Source of the DNA: an uncultured SAR86 cluster bacterium
Lineage (GTDB): Bacteria > Pseudomonadota > Gammaproteobacteria > Magnimaribacterales > AG-339-G14
Length of the DNA stretch: 46,404 nt
Direction: 5' to 3'
Assembly: GCA_902562135.1 (NCBI GenBank)
Contig: CACESE010000009.1
Span: 1 to 46,404, forward strand
Both the position numbers and the translations under genes were made by a program. Shown here in pieces: positions 1 through 8,154 of this stretch; within the stretch, counting starts at the first letter, position 1, and each line of letters starts with the position of its first letter. Under the pieces are notes generated by a model that was not told the DNA's origin, ran no database searches, and saw only the letters and a program-made list of their open reading frames with translations.

Positions 1-15
1 TTTGTATCTCCATGA
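1..15 (+). CDS. probable 3' end of mreC (partial)
   Basis: The first frame reads Phe-Val-Ser-Pro and then TGA, with the stop overlapping the mreD start codon as ATGA. The gene immediately upstream of mreD is normally mreC, and ATGA coupling is common in this genome. Only four codons are visible, so the identity comes from context alone. Confidence 0.3.
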   Translation, partial: FVSP

Positions 16-518
16 CTGAATTTCTAGATCAAAAAAGAAAGACTCTTCCAATTTATTTTACTATCGGCATTTCAATATTAATTTTTTCAGTTTTTGAAAT
101 AATTTTAAGAAATTCAATTCCGCTATTTCTTAATATTCCTTTAACTTTGATGTGTCTTATTTACTGGAATATGGCATTACCAAAAAGCGTTGGTTTATTT
201 TGGGCTATATTAGCTGGCTTTATTTTAGATGTATCTCAAGACATTATTTTAGGGTCGAACGTGTTAATTTTTTTGATTAGTTCATACTTAATTCAAAGGT
301 ATTTTCATAGGTTAAGAGCTTTGTTTAGAATTCAACAATCTTTAATTGTTGCAGCGATGGTGTTTATTTATCAAATAATTTTTATTTTTTTTCTCTTAAA
401 CTTTTCATTCGAAGTCGTTAAAGAAGTAATATTTTTAACATTTATTGCTTTAATAACTTGGCCAATTGTTTATGGAATATTAAGGTTTATCAGAATTAGA
501 TTTACGTATGTAAATTAA
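12..518 (+). CDS. mreD: rod shape-determining protein MreD
   Basis: This 168-residue protein is almost entirely hydrophobic, with about five predicted membrane helices, and matches MreD in length (about 160-170 residues). The middle stretch around residues 65-105 (Gly-Phe-Ile-Leu-Asp-Val followed by a Leu-Gly helix and a Tyr-X-His-Arg-Leu-Arg loop) is the recognisable family core. MreD is an inner-membrane part of the MreBCD elongasome that guides lateral wall synthesis. The ATG start overlaps a TGA that is probably the end of mreC. The gene converges with mgtE: both stop codons are read from one palindromic TTAA at 515-518, leaving no room for a terminator. Confidence 0.9.
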   Translation: MTEFLDQKRKTLPIYFTIGISILIFSVFEIILRNSIPLFLNIPLTLMCLIYWNMALPKSVGLFWAILAGFILDVSQDIILGSNVLIFLISSYLIQRYFHRLRALFRIQQSLIVAAMVFIYQIIFIFFLLNFSFEVVKEVIFLTFIALITWPIVYGILRFIRIRFTYVN

Positions 519-1849
519 CCATAAAATAGAGTTGCTAACCCTAAAAAAGACATAAATCCAACAACGTCTGTGATAGTGGTGACTATAACGCTTCCTGCTA
601 TTGCAGGATCTAGTTTAAAGAATTTTAGTAATATTGGAATACCCATCCCGCTAATCACCGCCATAAATAAATTAATCACCATAGATAATAAAATTATTAA
701 GGTTATTGTTAATTCTCCAAACCAAAAATATGAAATCAATCCCAACACAAGAGCCCAAAAAAAACCATTTACAACTCCAACAGTAATTTCTCTTGACAGC
801 AAATATAAATAGTTTGTTGACATGATTTGACCTAATGCCAATCCTCTTACTGTTATGGTTAAAGTTTGAGTTGCCGCCACACCTCCCATACTCGCAATTA
901 TCGGCATTAATACAGCCAAAAAAATTACTTCTTCTATTGTTTCTTTAAAAAGATTAATAACAGAAGAGGCTATGATCGCAGTTAATAAATTAATGCCGAG
1001 CCAAATTCCTCTAGTTTTTATTGCAACTGAGGTTTTTTCGAAAGTGTCGCCACTCAATCCAGAGAATTGCTTTAATGAGACATCGGCATCTGATTTTATT
1101 TTATCTATGACATCATCAAAAGTGATCCTTCCAATTAAATTATTTTTTTCATCTATAACAGGAGCTGATATCAAATCATCTCTTTCAAATATTTTGATTA
1201 CTTCATCAGACTTAATTTCAGCGTTTAAAGCACTTTTTTCAACCATAATATTTTTTATGTTTTCAGTTGGAGCGCTAGTAATTAAATTTGAAATTGGCAA
1301 TACGCCTCTAAATTTATTATTTCTGCTTACAACAAATAAATTGTCTGTAGATAGAGGTATAGAGTTCTTTATTCTTAGATATCTAAGCACCAATTCTACA
1401 GAGTGATAAGGCCTTACCACTATGAAATCAGTATTCATCAAACCACCTGCCGAATCTTCTGGATACTTCAATACTCTTTCTAAAATATCCTTATTTTGAT
1501 AAGACATTTTTTCGATAACTTCTTTCATGATCTGTTCAGGAAGATCTTGCAAAATGTCAGCGATCTCATCAGGCTCTAGATCTTTTGTAACAATTGCTAC
1601 TTCTTCAGGATCCATGTATGTAAGTACAGTTTCTCTAACATCGTTTGATAAATTCTTTAAAATTTCTCCTTCTTTACTTTCTTCTATCAATTGCCAAATC
1701 AGAGCTCTTTTTTTTGGTGGACTTGATTCGATAATAAGTGCCGTTTCATAGGCGGGAAGAGAATTAAGGACATCTTTAGATTCTGCATATTTTTCAGAAC
1801 TAAGAAATGCAATTAAATTTTTACTATCTGATTTGATATCTTCATTCAT
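515..1849 (-). CDS. mgtE: magnesium transporter MgtE
   Basis: The 444 residues show the full MgtE layout: an N-terminal superhelical domain of repeated acidic Asp-Pro-Asp-Glu-Ile segments (about 20-125), two CBS domains (about 130-255) and a C-terminal block of five membrane helices (about 280-444) containing the Pro-Ile-Ile-Ala-Ser-Met-Gly-Gly stretch of the ion pore. MgtE forms a homodimeric Mg2+ channel gated by Mg2+ bound to the cytoplasmic domains. Its ATG overlaps the stop of the upstream RpoN-box ORF (ATGA at 1849-1846), so it is probably translated with the lptB transcript. mgtE is not a usual partner of the lpt genes, so this join is specific to this lineage. Confidence 0.93.
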   Translation of the reverse strand: MNEDIKSDSKNLIAFLSSEKYAESKDVLNSLPAYETALIIESSPPKKRALIWQLIEESKEGEILKNLSNDVRETVLTYMDPEEVAIVTKDLEPDEIADILQDLPEQIMKEVIEKMSYQNKDILERVLKYPEDSAGGLMNTDFIVVRPYHSVELVLRYLRIKNSIPLSTDNLFVVSRNNKFRGVLPISNLITSAPTENIKNIMVEKSALNAEIKSDEVIKIFERDDLISAPVIDEKNNLIGRITFDDVIDKIKSDADVSLKQFSGLSGDTFEKTSVAIKTRGIWLGINLLTAIIASSVINLFKETIEEVIFLAVLMPIIASMGGVAATQTLTITVRGLALGQIMSTNYLYLLSREITVGVVNGFFWALVLGLISYFWFGELTITLIILLSMVINLFMAVISGMGIPILLKFFKLDPAIAGSVIVTTITDVVGFMSFLGLATLFYG

Positions 1850-2076
1850 GATCTTAATTTTCGATCATGCGAAGAAGATATCTTTAGCTTTGTTCTATAT
1901 TTTGAAATAGTCTTTCTTGAAACTAAAACATTATGTTTTTTTTCAAAAAGATCTTTTAATTTTTCATCTGTAAGAGGATCATTTTTATTTTCTTCTAAAA
2001 TTATTTTTTGTAAAAACTCTAAAAGGAGAGTTTTTTTAGTTTTTTTTAACGTTAATTCAACTTTTTTAATTTTCAA
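1846..2076 (-). CDS. free-standing sigma-54 (RpoN) C-terminal DNA-binding domain
   Basis: The ORF codes for only about 76-80 residues. All recognisable sequence matches the last 60 or so residues of RpoN: a Leu-rich helix, Pro-Leu-Thr-Asp-Glu-Lys-Leu, then Val-Ser-Arg-Lys-Thr-Ile-Ser-Lys-Tyr-Arg. That last stretch corresponds to the RpoN box (ARRTVAKYRE) that reads the -24 promoter element. The core-binding and activator-interaction regions are absent. It sits directly after lptB, where full-length rpoN normally lies. I chose TTG at 2076 because GGAG lies six bases upstream; the frame is also open to a TTG at 2088. It overlaps lptB by a few bases and mgtE by ATGA, which argues for a translated gene rather than decaying debris. 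Function is unknown. Confidence 0.75.
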   Translation of the reverse strand: MKIKKVELTLKKTKKTLLLEFLQKIILEENKNDPLTDEKLKDLFEKKHNVLVSRKTISKYRTKLKISSSHDRKLRS

Positions 2077-2782
2077 ATGAATCTCCAAGATAAACTTTTT
2101 TTACCATTTCATTATTTAAAATCTCTTCGGATGTTCCATGAGATATGATATTTCCAGAGCTAATTACAAATATTTTCTGACATATGTCTGTTGTAGCTTT
2201 TACGTTGTGATCGCTAATTAAAATTCCTAATCCTTTTTTCTTTAATTTCTGAATTAGCATTTTTAAATCGTCTATTGCCAAAGGATCTATTCCTGCAAAA
2301 GGCTCATCAAGCATTATAAATTTTGGATTTAAAGCGATAGAACGAGCAATTTCTACTCTTCTTCTTTGCCCTCCAGAAAGTTCTCTGCCTTTTTGTTTTG
2401 CTAAAGAAGAGATTTTGAATTCTTCCATAATTTCAATAATTCTAGAATTTAATTCTTTTTTTGATGAAGTTTTAGTTTCCAGAGATGATTTAATATTTTC
2501 TTCTACAGATAAATTTCTAAAAATCGAAGGTTCTTGAGGCAAATATACTAAACCTTCTTCTGCGCGAGAGCTAAGAGAAAGAGAATTAATTTTTCTATTA
2601 TTGAAAATTACCTTTCCACTATCTGGATTAGTCAATCCTGCAAGAATATAAAAAAGTGTGGTTTTGCCAGCCCCATTAGGGCCTAGCAAACCTGTAATTT
2701 CGTCAAGGTTTATCTGGATGGAAACTTTTTTAAGAATTTCTTTTTTTCCGTAAGATTTACTTATGTTTACAGCTTCAATCAT
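2066..2782 (-). CDS. lptB: lipopolysaccharide export ATPase LptB
   Basis: This 238-residue ABC ATPase carries a Walker A loop Gly-Pro-Asn-Gly-Ala-Gly-Lys-Thr at 34-41, Q-loop Leu-Pro-Gln-Glu-Pro at 81-85, signature Leu-Ser-Gly-Gly-Gln at 135-139, Walker B ending Leu-Asp-Glu at 158-160 and an H-loop in Ser-Asp-His-Asn. The Gln-Arg-Arg-Arg-Val-Glu run after the signature and the Gly-Ile-Asp-Pro after Walker B are typical of LptB. It powers extraction of lipopolysaccharide from the inner membrane together with LptF and LptG, which are not in the window. Its start overlaps the end of lptC, and a sigma-54 remnant follows it. Confidence 0.95.
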   Translation of the reverse strand: MIEAVNISKSYGKKEILKKVSIQINLDEITGLLGPNGAGKTTLFYILAGLTNPDSGKVIFNNRKINSLSLSSRAEEGLVYLPQEPSIFRNLSVEENIKSSLETKTSSKKELNSRIIEIMEEFKISSLAKQKGRELSGGQRRRVEIARSIALNPKFIMLDEPFAGIDPLAIDDLKMLIQKLKKKGLGILISDHNVKATTDICQKIFVISSGNIISHGTSEEILNNEMVKKVYLGDSFEN

Positions 2783-3332
2783 TGGAAGTTTTAAACCTCA
2801 CATTTACACTATTCAAAATCTTTTTTAAAGACAAATCAATTAGAATTGAGTCAGCTAAATAAATATTTCCTTCGTGATATAGTTCTAACCCTTTTGAGAT
2901 TTCAGCAGTATTTTTTTTAAGATTAATTGTTAAATTACCCAAACTGCCTGAAAATTCAGTATCATTAAAAATTCCGCTAAAATTTGTAGATTCTTTGAAT
3001 TCAATAATATTAGCTTTATAAAAAAAATCTGCATTCTGTGATTTTCCAAAAATGCTTAGATCTTTATTATTATCAAAATAAATCTCTGGACTGAATAATC
3101 TCATAAAATCAGAATCTGCTAAGCTATTTAACATTTCACTTTTTATAACAAAATCAATTTCAGTATCATCAAAAGAAATTCTCAAGCTAACCTCATCCGC
3201 TTGAAAAATGTTTTTTACAATAACCTCGTTAGGGTTTACTTTAGATGAGTCCAAAAAGTTTGATGTTAAAAAAAGAGATATTCCAATTAAGCAAACGAGC
3301 AGAATTGAATAAATAATAATACTTTTTCGCAT
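2775..3332 (-). CDS. lptC: lipopolysaccharide export protein LptC
   Basis: The 185-residue protein has one N-terminal membrane helix (about residues 5-24) without a clear cleavage site, followed by a beta-rich periplasmic region, and is close to the usual LptC length of about 190. The C-terminal pattern, two short strands leading to Val-Asn-Val-Arg-Phe-Lys-Thr, resembles LptC. In the family it takes lipopolysaccharide from LptB2FG and passes it to LptA. Position between kdsD and lptB fits lptC. The expected lptA and kdsC are absent here. Sequence conservation is weak, so the call leans on position, topology and length; an LptC that also covers the LptA role cannot be excluded. Start and upstream stop overlap as TAATG. 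Confidence 0.75.
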   Translation of the reverse strand: MRKSIIIYSILLVCLIGISLFLTSNFLDSSKVNPNEVIVKNIFQADEVSLRISFDDTEIDFVIKSEMLNSLADSDFMRLFSPEIYFDNNKDLSIFGKSQNADFFYKANIIEFKESTNFSGIFNDTEFSGSLGNLTINLKKNTAEISKGLELYHEGNIYLADSILIDLSLKKILNSVNVRFKTSND

Positions 3333-4312
3333 TAAATAATTTTAGCTTCTAGTATTTCATGCATTCTTATCAAACCGACAATTTTCCCTTTTTTATTTTT
3401 AACTAATAAAGAAAATATTTTATTTTTCTCCATATGAGAAATAGCTTTAGTTATCAACTCATTTTCTTCAAGCCACTTAAAGTTTTTAGTCATTACTTCA
3501 GAAAGAGAAATTAAATTTGTATCTATTTTTCTTTCAATAGATCTTCTTAGGTCTCCGTCTGTAAAAATACCTACAACTTTATTATTTTTTTTGATTAGAG
3601 TTAGACCCAATCCTTTAGAAGATATAGGGTAAATCGCTTCATTGATTTTAGTTTTTCCAGACAAAATTGGGATGTCTTTCGCTTTAATCATAAGGTCTTT
3701 GACTTTGTAAAATTTCTTTCCAAGACTTCCTCCAGGATGATTTTCTGCAAAGTCTTTTGGTGAAAAGTTATTAGCTTCTAATAAAGAAATTGCAAGAGCA
3801 TCGCCTAAGACTAACATTGAAGTTGAACTTGTAGTTGGAGCCAAATCCATGGGGCAGGCTTCCTTGTCAATGTTTAGGGTGATTGATAATTTCGAATTTT
3901 TCGAAAGAGATGAATTTTTGTTTCCAGTTACAGAAAGAACACTTTTAACTTTTTTCTTACAGCTAGGAAGGATTTTAAGAATTTCTTCAGTCTCACCTGA
4001 AAAGGAAAAAATAACTAAAATGTCTTTTTTTGTTAAAGCTCCTAAGTCACCATGACTTGCTTCTGCTGCATTAATATATATCGATGGCGTTCCAGTCGAT
4101 GATAAAGTCGAAGAAATTTTTTCAGCAATATTTCCTGATTTACCCATTCCCATAAGAAATAGATTTCCTTTTTTCGATAAAATTTCTTTACAGAACTTAT
4201 TGTAAATATTTTGATCTAAGTCAAAAGGAATTTTTGAAAGAGAGTTTATCTCTTTAGCGAAAGTATTTTTTGCTGATTTAAAAAAATTATAATTTAAGTT
4301 TTGTTTAGTCAT
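3332..4312 (-). CDS. kdsD: D-arabinose 5-phosphate isomerase KdsD
   Basis: The 326 residues contain a SIS sugar-isomerase domain (about 35-170; Gly-Met-Gly-Lys-Ser-Gly and the Ser-X-Ser-Gly-Glu-Thr-Glu-Glu loop) followed by a pair of CBS domains (about 205-326), the standard KdsD layout. It converts ribulose 5-phosphate to arabinose 5-phosphate, the first committed precursor of Kdo for lipopolysaccharide. KdsA, which uses the product, is encoded at 36985. The gene leads the minus-strand lpt operon and diverges from mlaC across 57 bases. The phosphatase gene kdsC, normally next, is missing. Confidence 0.93.
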   Translation of the reverse strand: MTKQNLNYNFFKSAKNTFAKEINSLSKIPFDLDQNIYNKFCKEILSKKGNLFLMGMGKSGNIAEKISSTLSSTGTPSIYINAAEASHGDLGALTKKDILVIFSFSGETEEILKILPSCKKKVKSVLSVTGNKNSSLSKNSKLSITLNIDKEACPMDLAPTTSSTSMLVLGDALAISLLEANNFSPKDFAENHPGGSLGKKFYKVKDLMIKAKDIPILSGKTKINEAIYPISSKGLGLTLIKKNNKVVGIFTDGDLRRSIERKIDTNLISLSEVMTKNFKWLEENELITKAISHMEKNKIFSLLVKNKKGKIVGLIRMHEILEAKII

Positions 4313-4342
4313 ATTTCTATTTATATACGCAGCGCAGAGTTT

Positions 4343-4348
4343 TATAAT
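4343..4348 (+). promoter_or_regulatory. possible -10 box for mlaC-murA-hisGD
   Basis: TATAAT lies 22 bases before the chosen mlaC start in the short kdsD/mlaC divergent gap. The position 17 bases upstream (TTTATA, 4320-4325) is a poor -35 match, so the call is weak. Confidence 0.35.
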
Positions 4349-4369
4349 AAACTATTGCAACTTTTTTTG

Positions 4370-4972
4370 ATGCGCAAATTCTTCTTAATTTTACTGTTTC
4401 TTATACCTCCCAGTTTATTATCTGAAAACGATCTTAATGCTCTTTTAGATCAACAACATTATAAGTTGTTTGATTATATAAACAAAAATGAAGATCTAAT
4501 CGATTCAGATAATAAGTCTTTTATAAATGGTTTTGAATTAACGATTAAGGAAATAATAGACCCAATGGAGATTTCTAAGAGAGTGATGGGAAAAAAAATT
4601 CATGATGAAGCCACGGAAGCTCAAAGAGATAACTTTAATGAAAGATTTAAAAATACGTTGTTTGAATCTTATTCCTCTGCGCTTAAAGAGATAAATTATG
4701 AAGATTTAAAAATTGTTTCTCATTACCATCCTAAAGAAAATATGAATAATGCCATCGTAAGGCTGAAGGTCGATTTATCCGGCAGAAGTATTGATTTCGT
4801 TTATAAAATGAAAAAAATTAATGGTAATTGGAAAATAATCGGTTTAATCATCGACGGCATAGATTTAATATCAATTTTTCGAAAACAGTTCATAAATTTA
4901 TTTTTAGAGGGTAATAAAAGTATTAATTACGCTATAAATAATTGGGACCTGCCAAAAGAAACAAATGGATAA
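4370..4972 (+). CDS. mlaC: phospholipid-binding protein MlaC (Ttg2D family)
   Basis: The ATG at 4370 is preferred over one at 4301 because it begins a clean signal peptide (Met-Arg-Lys, then a Leu/Ile-rich core to about residue 18). The mature part has the MlaC pattern: Met-Glu-Ile-Ser-Lys-Arg-Val-Met-Gly near 65, an Asp-Phe-Asn-Glu-Arg-Phe-Lys helix and a C-terminal Asn-Gly-Asn-Trp-Lys-Ile strand ending in Asp-Gly-Ile-Asp-Leu. MlaC carries phospholipids across the periplasm between the outer membrane and the MlaFEDB complex. The usual mlaF, mlaE, mlaD and mlaB neighbours and ibaG are absent; its end overlaps murA by eight bases. Confidence 0.85.
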   Translation: MRKFFLILLFLIPPSLLSENDLNALLDQQHYKLFDYINKNEDLIDSDNKSFINGFELTIKEIIDPMEISKRVMGKKIHDEATEAQRDNFNERFKNTLFESYSSALKEINYEDLKIVSHYHPKENMNNAIVRLKVDLSGRSIDFVYKMKKINGNWKIIGLIIDGIDLISIFRKQFINLFLEGNKSINYAINNWDLPKETNG

Positions 4973-6227
4973 ACTTTTAATTTCTGGGGGAAGAAGCCTC
5001 GAGGGATCATTAAGAGCCTCAGGAGCAAAGAATTCTGCTTTACCAATTTTAGCTTCATCTATTTTATTGAAAGATAAAATGACTATTAGAAATATTCCTC
5101 ATTTGAACGACATTACAACTATGATTGAATTGCTAAGCTCTATGGGAGCTGAAATGACCGTTGATGAAAATATGGACCTCGAGATAAATTCATCTAATTT
5201 AGAAAATCCATTGGCTCGATATGAATTGGTAAAAACTATGAGAGCTTCTATCTTGGTTTTAGGGCCTCTATTATCTAGATATCATGAGGCTGAAGTAGCT
5301 CTCCCTGGTGGCTGCGCCATAGGAAGCAGACCTGTAAATTTGCATATCGATTGTATGCGTCAACTAGGCGCTGAAATTGATATCGTTGATGGTTACATTA
5401 AAGCTAAAGCAAAAGATGGTCTAAAGGGAGGAAATATAAATTTTTCCAACGTGACTGTAACTGGAACTGAAAACGCTATTATGGCAGGAGTGCTTGCTAA
5501 GGGGAAAACCACGATATCCAATGCTGCTAAGGAACCTGAAGTCGTAGATTTAGTTGCTTGTTTGAGGAAAATGGGCGCAAAAATTTTTGGAGAGGGAACT
5601 GATAAAATTGAAATTAATGGGGTTAATGCATTAGAACCTTGTGATTACTCTGTTATGGCAGATAGGATTGAAATTGGTACTTATCTAACCGCCGTCACAA
5701 TGACAAAAGGAAACGTTTCAATTAAATGTTCCCTCCCTTCAGTGTTGGAAACAATTTTAGATAAACTAAAAATAGCAGGAGCAAATATTCAAATTGATGA
5801 AGAAGGAATTAATCTTGAGATGGATAAAATTCCTAATCCTGTCAATGTATCGACAGCTCCATTTCCTCTTTTTCCAACAGACATGCAGGCCCAGTTTATT
5901 GCTTTGAACTCAATTTCAAAAGGTAAGTCCAAAGTTATAGAAAATGTTTTTGAAAATAGATTTATGCATGTTCAAGAACTTATAAGGATGGGAGGAAATA
6001 TAAGATTAGAAGGAAATACAGCATACATAGAGGGCAATACTGAAGGATTAACCGCTGCACCTGTTATGGCAACTGATTTGAGAGCTTCTGCAAGTTTAGT
6101 GCTCGCTGGATTAGTAGCAAAAGGTCAAACCAAAGTTGATAGAATTTATCATATTGATAGAGGTTATGAACGGATTGAAGAAAAATTGAATCTACTTGGC
6201 GCAAATATCGAGAGAGTGTCAGAATGA
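4965..6227 (+). CDS. murA: UDP-N-acetylglucosamine 1-carboxyvinyltransferase MurA
   Basis: The 420-residue protein has the typical MurA length and inside-out alpha/beta barrel repeats. The active-site loop is Pro-Gly-Gly-Cys-Ala-Ile-Gly with Cys at about 117, equivalent to E. coli Cys115 and the fosfomycin target. Lys-Asn-Ser near residues 22-24 and the Arg-Ala-Ser near the C terminus are also conserved. It transfers enolpyruvate to UDP-GlcNAc, the first step of peptidoglycan precursor synthesis. Coupling to mlaC upstream and hisG downstream (four-base overlap) is the known gammaproteobacterial arrangement. Confidence 0.97.
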   Translation: MDKLLISGGRSLEGSLRASGAKNSALPILASSILLKDKMTIRNIPHLNDITTMIELLSSMGAEMTVDENMDLEINSSNLENPLARYELVKTMRASILVLGPLLSRYHEAEVALPGGCAIGSRPVNLHIDCMRQLGAEIDIVDGYIKAKAKDGLKGGNINFSNVTVTGTENAIMAGVLAKGKTTISNAAKEPEVVDLVACLRKMGAKIFGEGTDKIEINGVNALEPCDYSVMADRIEIGTYLTAVTMTKGNVSIKCSLPSVLETILDKLKIAGANIQIDEEGINLEMDKIPNPVNVSTAPFPLFPTDMQAQFIALNSISKGKSKVIENVFENRFMHVQELIRMGGNIRLEGNTAYIEGNTEGLTAAPVMATDLRASASLVLAGLVAKGQTKVDRIYHIDRGYERIEEKLNLLGANIERVSE

Positions 6228-6838
6228 GTTTATTAATGGCCTTGCCCAAGGGTAGATTATTGGATGAAGTAAAAGAACTTTTTAAAAAGATTGATATAGA
6301 GTTCGATACAAATTCTAGAAAATTAATAATTGATTCTTCTGAAGAATGGCTTAAATTTGCAGTTTTAAGGACTTGGGATATACCGAAATTTGTAAATTAT
6401 GGTGCAGCAGATATCGGAATTGTTGGAAAAGATATTTTATTTGAATCTAAATTAGAAAATAATTTTTATGAGCTTTTAAATTTAAGTATTGGTAAGTGCA
6501 GAATGTCTCTTGCTTCGCTTGAAAAAAAGATACCCAATCAAAAAAAAATCAAAGTTGCTTCAAAATATCCTGAATTTACAAGAAAATATTTTTCGTCTAA
6601 ATCAAAAGATTTTGACCTACTAATTTTAAAAGGTGCTATAGAAATTGCTCCTGTTTTAGGATTGTCAGACTGTATAGTCGATTTAGTACAAACTGGAAAA
6701 ACACTCAAAGAAAATGGGCTAAATGAAATAGAAATAATTTCTGAAATTAGTTCTAGACTAATTGTTAATAAGTCATCTTTTAAAGTAAAGTTTGAAAGAA
6801 TAAATCAGATTGAAAAAAAACTTAAAGAGATTCAATGA
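6224..6838 (+). CDS. hisG: ATP phosphoribosyltransferase HisG, short form
   Basis: The protein starts Ala-Leu-Pro-Lys-Gly-Arg and carries the phosphate-binding and substrate segments of HisG ([11 protein letters not shown] near 65; [12 protein letters not shown] near 150). It is only 204 residues and lacks the C-terminal histidine-binding domain, so it is the HisG-S type. That form needs the regulatory subunit HisZ, which is not in this window. It catalyses the first step of histidine synthesis from ATP and PRPP. It overlaps murA and hisD by four bases each. Confidence 0.95.
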   Translation: MSLLMALPKGRLLDEVKELFKKIDIEFDTNSRKLIIDSSEEWLKFAVLRTWDIPKFVNYGAADIGIVGKDILFESKLENNFYELLNLSIGKCRMSLASLEKKIPNQKKIKVASKYPEFTRKYFSSKSKDFDLLILKGAIEIAPVLGLSDCIVDLVQTGKTLKENGLNEIEIISEISSRLIVNKSSFKVKFERINQIEKKLKEIQ

Positions 6839-8154
6839 AAGATAATACCCTGGACGAATTAACTTTCAGTGAATTTCTCTCTTTACAAAGAACACAAGAT
6901 CCATTGAAGGACTTAGAAGAGGTTTCAGGAGACGTTAGAAAAATAATTAAAAATGTAAAAAAAAATGGAGATGACGCTCTTCTAAAATATACTGAAAAAT
7001 TTGATAAATTAAAAATCTCAAATCTAAAAGAATTAATTTTCAACAAGAAACATATGGAGAAAGCATTCAACTCCATTGACGACGAGACAAAGAATAATTT
7101 AAGTTATTTAAAAGAAAGAATTCAGAAGTTCCATGAATCTATTCCCCAACAAGACTGGGAGAGAGAAGATGAGATTTTCGAAAAGTTTGGTCAGATTTCA
7201 CGTCCTATAAAAAGGGTAGGCCTTTATGCTCCTGGAGGAAACGCCATATATCCTTCTTCTGTGCTAATGACGTCTGTGCTAGCGAAAATGTCTGGAGTCA
7301 AAGAAATTATGCTTTCTTTTCCCCCTTCACGCAAAGAATTAACAGATCTAATGTTAGCATCGGCTTATGTAGGAGAAGTTGATGAGGTAGTTTGTTTAGG
7401 CGGAGCTCAATCTATAGCTGCAATGACTTATGGTACTGAATCTATAAAAAAAGTTGATAAGATTTTTGGTCCAGGAAATCACTATGTAGCTGAAGCTAAG
7501 AGGCAGGTTTATGGAATAGTAGGCATTGACGGAATGACAGGACCATCAGAAGTGATGATTATTGCTGATGAAACTGCAGATAGTGAAATGTTAGCTTTAG
7601 ACTTAGTTGCGCAAGCAGAACATGGTCCTAACTCAACCTGTATTCTTGTTTTGATAAATTCAAATAAAAATCAAGAAGTGCAAAAAGAAATAAATAATTG
7701 TTTTGATTATTTAAAATTTAGGGAAACTTCTAATGCTTATCATTCACTTAATAAATACGGAAAAATAATTAACGTTGATAACTTTAAAGAAGCAAAAGAT
7801 ATTTGTAATGAATTCAATCCGGAACATCTTCAGATAGTTTTAAATGATTATGATGATGTAAATCTCAAAGAACTTTATGCAGGAGCAATATTTTTAGGTC
7901 AAAATAATTCAGCAGTTCTTGGTGACTATTGCGCCGGACCCAGCCATGTAATTCCGACAAATGGAGCAACTAAATTCAGCTCACAGCTTTCCGTTCAAGA
8001 TTTTTTTGTAAATTCCTCTTTTACACAGATAAAAGATTCAAGAAGTAAAAATTTTGAGAAAGTACTTAAAACATCAAGATTTATTGCAGATCAAGAAGGT
8101 TTAATTGCACATGCAAAGGCTGTGGGATTAAGAATTAAAAAACTTTTTAATTAA
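6835..8154 (+). CDS. hisD: histidinol dehydrogenase HisD
   Basis: The 439-residue protein matches full-length HisD. Family landmarks are Tyr-Ala-Pro-Gly-Gly near 130, Gly-Pro-Gly-Asn and Gly-Pro-Ser-Glu-Val in the middle, the zinc and catalytic segment with Gln-Ala-Glu-His near 262, and Gly-Asp-Tyr-Cys-Ala-Gly-Pro-Ser-His-Val near 365. It performs the last two oxidations to histidine. The start overlaps the hisG stop by four bases; hisC, which often follows in Pseudomonas, is not here. The 3' end overlaps the convergent protease gene by eight bases. Confidence 0.97.
   Translation: MKDNTLDELTFSEFLSLQRTQDPLKDLEEVSGDVRKIIKNVKKNGDDALLKYTEKFDKLKISNLKELIFNKKHMEKAFNSIDDETKNNLSYLKERIQKFHESIPQQDWEREDEIFEKFGQISRPIKRVGLYAPGGNAIYPSSVLMTSVLAKMSGVKEIMLSFPPSRKELTDLMLASAYVGEVDEVVCLGGAQSIAAMTYGTESIKKVDKIFGPGNHYVAEAKRQVYGIVGIDGMTGPSEVMIIADETADSEMLALDLVAQAEHGPNSTCILVLINSNKNQEVQKEINNCFDYLKFRETSNAYHSLNKYGKIINVDNFKEAKDICNEFNPEHLQIVLNDYDDVNLKELYAGAIFLGQNNSAVLGDYCAGPSHVIPTNGATKFSSQLSVQDFFVNSSFTQIKDSRSKNFEKVLKTSRFIADQEGLIAHAKAVGLRIKKLFN

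Noticed and set aside
570-1751. Plus-strand open frames inside mgtE (570-812, 972-1406, 1527-1751)
   Set aside because: They are antisense to a clear full-length MgtE, have no ribosome sites and no recognisable family.
4301-4369. mlaC start at 4301
   Set aside because: It overlaps the kdsD start and places 23 residues before a normal signal peptide beginning at 4370.
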